A stretch of DNA of 64,000 bases from positions 496,001-560,000 of the forward strand of contig JADNRZ010000001.1 in assembly GCA_015501605.1 (NCBI GenBank), given 5' to 3'. Each line of letters starts with the position of its first letter. The stretch's first letter is position 1. Below are positions 57,731 to 64,000 of this stretch, in pieces. A model generated the notes under the pieces. That model did no database searches and was not told the origin of the DNA. It worked only from the letters and a program-made list of their open reading frames with translations. Source of the stretch: Panaeolus papilionaceus. Its lineage: Eukaryota > Basidiomycota > Agaricomycetes > Agaricales. The position numbers and the translations under genes are program-made.

Positions 57731-59937
57731 CGTTGTCTGACGTGACAAATACAAAAGAAAGATGAAGGATGTGAAGTACCGTCACGAAGACCAGTGCAGG
57801 GTTGTGATTTTCAGAATGCCCTTTTTATCTCATTCAGTCGGATTATTCTGGACGAAGGTCGGAAGAACATTCGATTTAAGCGTCACCTTGGCCGTGTCCC
57901 AGGCACGAGCTTTGTTTAATAAGGGTCCGGAAAGCAGCTGAAAGTTGACGCCAACGCTCCATCAAAGCTCAGGGAATGGGGCGAGCCTGGCAGTAGTTGC
58001 TTGGATATGATCACAAGGAAGAAAGTACTGCAAAGCATGTAAATACTCCGAAACACGACGAAGCAGGAGTCCGGACACGAGTTATCATTGAGAATCTCTT
58101 TGAAAAATAAAAACCACAATGCGAAAGCGATGAACAGAATTTCTTAAAATCTTAGGGTTGCTCAAATGTTAATTTGTTGTCTGCGGAGCTCCCTGTGTAG
58201 ATGACCGAATTGTCCAAATTGACGCCTGTAAAGGGATGCATAGATCAAAATGTGATGGTTACTACAGAGTTTCCAGAAAATGAGGACGTATGGACCACAC
58301 TACCAAGATGTCCTCAAGGATCCGTATGGAAATACCGAACCCGACCCACACGTGCATGGTTGAGCAAGTGTGCGGCTGGAGCATAGTTGCGATTCTGCTC
58401 ATGTCTGAATGCTCGAATATTCGAGTCTCGCATTGCCCGGTCATCGACTCAACGGCCATCGCCTGAATGAGAAATTATTTTACGTAGCTAGTCAACACGG
58501 AGTACGAGGGCGTGCACTAACGTATCTCGAAGCACTCACAAGCTGTCTCTGTTCCTGTGGCTTTGATGTCATTAGGTGTTTGATTTGATTTTGGTCATCC
58601 ACTTGAAGTCGCTTCACAGCTAGGGCCAACTTGCAATAAGTAGTGCATAGCTGAGTGAGCCTCGGGTACCTGAGCAATTTAAACCGCTCTGGCTACTGCC
58701 ATTGATTGGCCAGTTGATTATAACCCCGCTTGCTGGAGAGAAAGAGGGAAAGGGTATCAAACTGTGAGCTGGTATTATGCAACAGTCCGGAATACTTGAT
58801 CAGAAAGTAGTACCATGCAAGGGGCTGAGCAGAAGCTATTCGAAGTAGCACATATTTAGGTATAAGTGTATCGACTTTATTCGCTGTCCCTTAATCGGGA
58901 GGATATCCGAAGTGAATGTAAAGTACTAAGGAGAGAGAATAAATTGAATTCATGTTTTTACACGGTCACTCAGAGTCATAAATGTAAGTTCCAACTCGTC
59001 GACTGCAGCTCTCGCCGATGAACCTTTTTTTTTAAGTTCGAACTGCCTGACGGCGTATCACTCATCACCACTGATCGCTGGAGGTCGCCGTATGCCCATA
59101 CGTATGTATGTTGAACACGCTGTCCAAAAGAGGGCCAGTAAACTCTCGGCATACCTGGGGATGGACCCAAAGGAACAAGCAAACGTTGAAGCCTCTCCTG
59201 TCATACGACGTGGCCGAGTTGAAGTACCATAATTTCCGAATGAATCGAAAGCCTTCGGAGGGACAGTGGATGACTGTCGTGGTGGGAATCTGTTGGTATT
59301 GATACATATATGTACTTATTTCCACTGGTAGACATGGTAGTCACGAGTTGAGTAAAGACAGGCAGATTGATGAATGTACGCAACCCTGGCTGGCAGAATC
59401 CACATGTCACTTTGATGCCGTGTTGATGGAATATCAGTTTGTGTGCGTTTGCTTGCTGGATACTCGGCACTTGGGCTGGACATTTGAATCCGTTCAATTT
59501 TATAGCAAGTGATCGTCGCTTGTCGTTCGACTTCATTTTTGCTTACATTGAAACATATCATGCAAGGACTTGTGTACAGAGCCTACAATTATGAACCTCA
59601 GAGGACCCAAATCCTGACTTCTTTTGTGTAACCATGTTCATTGGCATCATGATCTTCACTGCTGAGAACTTTTTGCAAGCAATCGTGTCGGGACGACAGC
59701 CCGATATTGTTATCAAGGAACGATGCGACACGGGAAAAAAGATGGAACCTGTAGTCAGGTATCAAATCAAAATATCAGACCAGTAAGTACTTAGATACCT
59801 CGAAAATCTCCCACTACCTTCATTGTTTGCCCCAGGAATTTTGTCCTTTATAAATTCGGTTGAGATTTGGAGGGGTTCCACAATATCTAGCCACCACCCC
59901 GGAACCACAAGCTTTCGCAACTTGGAATTCTTTCGCC
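57731..59937. other. Long intergenic region; TATA box for the membrane-protein gene
   Basis: No gene is supported. Short frames at 58201-58386 and 59635-59787 have ATGs but no family signal. A TATAAA box at 59849-59854 lies about 85 bases upstream of the membrane-protein start at 59938. Confidence 0.45.
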
Positions 59938-61396
59938 ATGGTGAACTGGAAGGACCCAGCTGTGATCACGAAGACCAGCAGTAAGCCCCTAATACTGAGA
60001 AGAATGACATACTAAATCTCTGTTGATAGAGGTCTTCGGAGCTTTCTCCTTAGTGCTCACCGGTGTCGCGTGTTGGGACGTTCTGAGCAATCTCTGGTTT
60101 GATTACCAGATTATTACGGGAAAGCGCAAGTTCAAGTGGCCAATGGTTTGTCTCCAAAAATTGTCCTTCATTGTGACATGCCCTTAGTGTGAAGCAGATA
60201 ATCTATTGGGTTGCACGGATATCCATGCTACTCCACATTTTCGCCATTACCATCAACCGCAATGCCCTCAGTGAGGTGCCTTGCACAGAGTTGACCTTTA
60301 TGTCAAAGTGTGGGTCTGTACTGATTTTCGTAGTTGTGCTTCCGCTGACATCCCCCACAATTAGTTTGTGATGCTGTGGGAACATGCTGCGCTGGGTTGA
60401 TTCTGGCTCTGAGAACGAGAGCAGTCTGGCATCGGGACACGAAGGTATCGCTGTTAATGTTCGTCCTTTTCCTAGGGCAGATCGGAATGTGGGCACAGAG
60501 TGAGCGCCTATACGGTTCTTATTACGTCTTGTTTGATGTTGCTCATCACTTCGATCGATCACCGCATTATTTTTAGCCTTCCGGTTCTCCACCGCGCGCT
60601 GGAACCCTCAACGCATGCTGTGCGATGTGTTGTCTACTGCACCAGCGCCTATGCTCGTTTCAATCTTTGCATACAGTAAGTAAAAACCTCTGAGTCCTAG
60701 ATATCAGTCGTCAATACCGACCCTCTGCAGCCATGATCTTCGACCTCATCATCCTGCTTCTTTGTACATTTAGACTCGTAACCCACAAGTCCAGCACTTT
60801 GGGACACGTCCTTCTCCGTGACGGTATTGTAAGCCGATGTTCGACTTTTTCTTTAGGTCTTGTCTCATAATTATATTTAGGGTTACTTTTGCTTCGTCTT
60901 CGGTGCCAACCTTATTCAGACAGTCTTCGCTGGCCTGCACTATAATCCCGTTCTAAACATCATGTGCCTACCATTTGCCCTTGTTGTCTCCGTGATTGCG
61001 GCTACGACCGTGTTCAGGAACGTATTCACAGCCTATGAAGCGTTCGATGAAGGTTATAACCCCAACACCGGCCGCAGCACGGGTTCCAGCTCCCTTCGCA
61101 CCGGCGCTCGCATTCATTTTTGGAATAGTCGAGCGCAGGTCAGCACAGTCGAGCAAGTCACCAAAAACGAAATCCCATTGGGCGATTATAAGGATGCGCC
61201 GATGAATACCCTTTCAATCCCCAATGTTGGAGGTGCACAGCCTGACGCCCCAACTGACTTGAAAAGTGTGAGTCATTGTTCGCCTCTGGCAAAAAAACAT
61301 CCAACTAACGACTGGATAATTTTTCTTCCAACAGAAAGAAAATGACAATCCTGATGACGCCAGTTCGTTCACCCACGAAAAACCTCGCGCTTTGTA
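59938..61396 (+). CDS. Basidiomycete multi-pass (about seven-helix) membrane protein
   Basis: Eight exons (59938-59980, 60030-60145, 60198-60309, 60365-60499, 60577-60675, 60731-60828, 60881-61267, 61334-61396), 350 residues. About seven hydrophobic helices: FGAFSLVLTGVACWDVL, an ISMLLHIFAI segment, GLILALRTRAVW, SLLMFVLFLGQIGMW, MIFDLIILLLCTFRLVTHK, GYFCFVFGANLIQTVFAGL and MCLPFALVVSVIAATTV, then a hydrophilic cytosolic tail of about 90 residues. The opening VNWKDPAVITKTSS and the ITGKRKFKWP motif after helix 1 are shared by a large Agaricomycete family with no assigned function. It is not a Ste3-type pheromone receptor: those start directly with a helix and lack these motifs. It may be receptor-like, but nothing here proves a ligand. 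Confidence 0.78.
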
Positions 61397-61915
61397 AACT
61401 CTCGCAAGGGGCATGTGTCATTGCGTCCCCCTCCAAAGTTTCTTGCATGCCCTCTGTACTTGTACCCCTGGGCATTCAACCCTCCATTATTTCAACATCA
61501 CCTCTTGGGCACGGCTGAAATTCCCGCCGCGCGTAAACCACAATGTCAGTACGAGGCGATAAAAAGTGGGTACTCTTGTCCTCTTTTTTCCCCATTCTCT
61601 TCGGATGTCCTGCAACGCAGAGACTATGCTGCAGTCGCGTTGTCATAAAATACACAGACTGTTTTTTACGATTGCTTGTATTTGATTTCATTCAATGTTG
61701 TACAATACAACTATCTTAATTATTCCATCATGCAACTACAGTTCCAGCTGCACTGCCCCACCCAGAATTCTACTAAGCTCCATTCTCAAGCGCCTACGAT
61801 TTCCGGCCACCGATTATTGTCTTGTCCCACCTAAGCGCTCCAAATAAAATTTAATTTTAAGCTCTTATTTTATTCCCAAATCGAACACACAGCGCAGGCG
61901 CAACCCCGCTGGACC

Positions 61916-61923
61916 TATAAATA
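61916..61923 (+). promoter_or_regulatory. TATA box of the pheromone-precursor gene
   Basis: TATAAATA lies about 100 bases upstream of the ATG at 62024, followed by a CT-rich segment, the layout of a strongly transcribed basidiomycete gene. Confidence 0.6.
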
Positions 61924-62023
61924 CCTCCCTCGTCTATTCTTCTTCCCCCTTTCTTTCTTTCCAGTAATCACAACACACTCGACTTACTCGCAGCCAACCA
62001 ACCCATTGATCATTTGCAACTCA

Positions 62024-62128
62024 ATGGACACATTCAACACCATCGACATATCCACCTCCACTCCCACCGACCACGAAAGAGCTGGTTCTGGCTTGAAGGG
62101 CTTCGTTATGTTCTGCATAATAGCCTAA
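62024..62128 (+). CDS. Lipopeptide mating-pheromone precursor (CaaX)
   Basis: 34 residues in one exon. It starts MDTF, as do many Agaricomycete pheromone precursors, is Ser/Thr-rich in the middle, has a Glu-Arg pair 15 residues before the C-terminal CaaX box, and ends C-I-I-A at the stop. In the family the Cys is farnesylated and carboxymethylated, the last three residues are removed, and cleavage at the charged pair frees a peptide of about a dozen residues (here beginning AGSG and ending FVMFC). The secreted lipopeptide binds Ste3-type receptors on compatible cells. No such receptor lies within the window, so this may be an isolated or non-mating-type copy. It is shorter than the usual 45-70 residues. 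A TATA box at 61916 supports expression. Confidence 0.75.
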   Translation: MDTFNTIDISTSTPTDHERAGSGLKGFVMFCIIA

Positions 62129-62516
62129 GCTCTTGCTCGCTTCACTAGCGCTGGAGTACCTTGCTTTCTTTCTCGTCATTCCTCTGTGTGAGCATTCAAA
62201 TCTCCTTCCCGTCTCGTTACTCATGGTCCTTCGTGCGATAGCCTGTTAACCAGTAACACTTCCAGACCCAGATAATATATGATATCTGAATCTGCCGCCC
62301 CGTTTCTTTGAAAACTGGACCTTCGAAGCCACACTGACACCGCTCACTAGCGGCGGCGTCGCGCAGTGCGCCTCTTTGATTAACAATAACATATCATTTT
62401 TTCGCTTCTCTTTCCTTGTTCCTTTTTCCTCTTCCCTCTTTGGACTTTCCACAGTGTATTACTCTCCTTCACCTTGACTCTGTGTTGTATTGTATTGTAA
62501 TACCACTGGACGCCCG

Positions 62517-62562
62517 TATTATTTATTACTATTATTATTATTATTATTATTATTATTCTTAT
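62517..62562. repeat. (TTA)n microsatellite
   Basis: About fourteen TTA/ATT triplets with minor interruptions, downstream of the pheromone precursor, possibly in its 3' untranslated region. Confidence 0.85.
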
Positions 62563-63009
62563 TTTTATTGTCCTGTCTTCATCCAATACGGATCTATGTA
62601 CCTACCGTTTATTCTATTTCCAAAAAGCCCGAGAGTGCACACCGATGTGCTGCATTACAACCAAAAAGGAAACCACAATCCATTTGAGCCTCGTCGCCTC
62701 AGGCGACTCGAGCTTGGACCACCACGAACAATCGATCACCTTCAGCTTTCGTCGCTATCGAAACCTGAGGTATGCACATGCTAGCAAGAGACAAAAAGAA
62801 ACATCTCCACCTGTCCTCAAGCTTCCAGTAATCTTCTCGGCGGGCGGCAGTCCGGTGAAAATCCGAGGATCTATTCGTTCGCACCAGAATTCTGAGTAGA
62901 ACACGACTAGCTTGTAAGAGAAGAAAAGTTGGAGGGAGGATCCATAACAGTAGGTCATTGATTATTTGTATCTAAAGAGAAGTAAGTAATATTGTTACAG
63001 CGATTTTGG

Positions 63010-63029
63010 TTTAGTTTAGTTTAGTTTAG
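63010..63029. repeat. (TTTAG)n short tandem repeat
   Basis: Four copies of TTTAG in a row. Unlike the fungal telomere unit TTAGGG, so treated as a simple repeat. Confidence 0.7.
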
Positions 63030-64000
63030 CTTATATCTATGCAAAAATACGCCGTCAGTCACGCATTACGATTCATCGCAAAAAAATAGGAGAGGAGGGG
63101 AGTGAAAAGAGGAATGCCCGGAATAGTCACAAAAAAGGTAGGCACCGAATGAAAAAAAGAATATATTGATAACATTGACATCCAATAGACCAAACCAAAG
63201 CAAAAAAAGAAAAAAATAAAGAAAAGGTGATGCATAGAGTACGTGTATATCGGGACTTTGACGATATCGATGGTGTTATGTTGGTACAGGGCTAAGATGC
63301 GAATGATGTGGTAGTGATGCGGATGCAGGAGGTGTTTGTGATGTTTGGATTAACGAGGCGATAAAGGCATGATGAGGAATAGGGAGAAGGGAGAAGAGGG
63401 GAGGCAGGGAACAATGAGTGGATGTATGGATGTACGTAAAATGATATCGGAGGGATGATAGGCAGGAGTGTAATAAAGAAATGAATGAATGAACGAACAG
63501 CGACACGCGCCGTATTATAGATGTAATACATAGACTACTTAGATGTATAAAAGAAAGAAACAGACTGAAATTAAGTAAAGAGAGGCGTTCGAGTTGGAGT
63601 CGTAAAAAGCAACAAGTAATGAATGGGCGTAGAATGGCGTGAAAAATGAATGAAATGGCGAAGAAAAGAAAATAAATCGAGAAGAAAGATATTAAAAGGT
63701 AGTAATGACGATGAACGGTGAATATTGAAAAACCAAAAAATACTACATATATGATGAGGCGATGCTGAAAATAGTGCAGTTGTGAAGTGTCATGAGGGAG
63801 AGAGACCGGGAATAGAACATGAGAAACAAAACAAGAAGATAGAAGTGAATTCCAAAAAACGTCATGTCGAGTTCCAGAGAGGAATAGAGTTGTTGTCGTG
63901 TTGGGAGGAAGAAACGATGTCTATGTCAGCGACACATAACATGAGACTTGATGGCGGTGATACTGGGAAAATCGCAACTACAGCGCAGAGTCACCCAACG

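Larger units (their letters stand above)
62129..64000. other. Purine- and AT-rich non-coding end of window
   Basis: No gene recognised. Contains the TTA microsatellite, a short (TTTAG)n run at about 63010-63029, several A-rich stretches, and a long GA-rich plus strand from 63300 to 63900. This could be the pyrimidine-rich promoter (read on the minus strand) of a gene outside the window or a long 3' region. Confidence 0.4.

Noticed and set aside
59938..61396. Ste3-type pheromone receptor identity for the seven-helix protein
   Set aside because: N-terminal VNWKDPAVITKTSS and ITGKRKF motifs belong to another basidiomycete membrane family; Ste3 hallmarks are missing.
63010..63029. Telomere-like repeat
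   Set aside because: The unit is TTTAG, only four copies, and lies inside a chromosome-like region; treated as a simple repeat.
1..64000. CRISPR arrays, operons, ribosome binding sites
   Set aside because: The sequence is eukaryotic with dense introns; none of these features is expected and none was seen.

Overview
The window looks like chromosomal DNA of a mushroom-forming basidiomycete (Agaricomycetes). Genes are broken by many short GT-AG introns, mostly 48-65 bases, and I joined exons by matching splice phases. Basidiomycete families recur: a DUF7330 protein, F-box proteins carrying Cys/His clusters, kinase-like proteins, PD-(D/E)XK-like proteins, and a CaaX mating-pheromone precursor. 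No tRNA or rRNA gene was recognised. Start sites and exon edges were read by eye and may be off by a base or two.

Layout. 1-0.8 kb: 3' end of RAD18. 2.6-5.4 kb: two weak minus-strand gene models. 5.9-6.8 kb: a DUF7330 gene. 6.8-11.3 kb: largely empty. 11.3-25.3 kb: a mirror-image block. On the left are F-box (+), kinase (-) and a small gene (-); on the right are small gene (+), kinase (+) and F-box (-), folding about 18 kb. The right-hand kinase is broken and has lost its DFG-like motif. 25.6-27.0 kb: an F-box/LRR-like gene.

27.5-41 kb is a dense housekeeping block: a TOK1-type potassium channel (-), D-amino-acid oxidase (-), an unknown spliced gene (-), sphingolipid delta-4 desaturase (-) diverging from a ChAPs/exomer gene (+), and aspartokinase (+). 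42.4-45.2 kb: two convergent PD-(D/E)XK-like paralogues, both with frame lesions. 47.2-53.4 kb: a DIRS-type retroelement with gag-like, RT/RNase H and tyrosine-recombinase ORFs, two of them apparently spliced.

53.7-64 kb: SEH1 nucleoporin (+), a secreted amidohydrolase (-), a seven-helix membrane protein (+), and a 34-residue lipopeptide pheromone precursor (+) with its own TATA box. The rest is AT- or purine-rich non-coding sequence with microsatellites.

Functional links are loose. RAD18 serves DNA-damage tolerance. Desaturase and ChAPs both concern membrane and secretory traffic and share a 310-base divergent promoter. Aspartokinase starts threonine/methionine synthesis. The F-box, kinase and nuclease-like genes belong to fast-turnover accessory families, and most of the decay seen in the window is in them.
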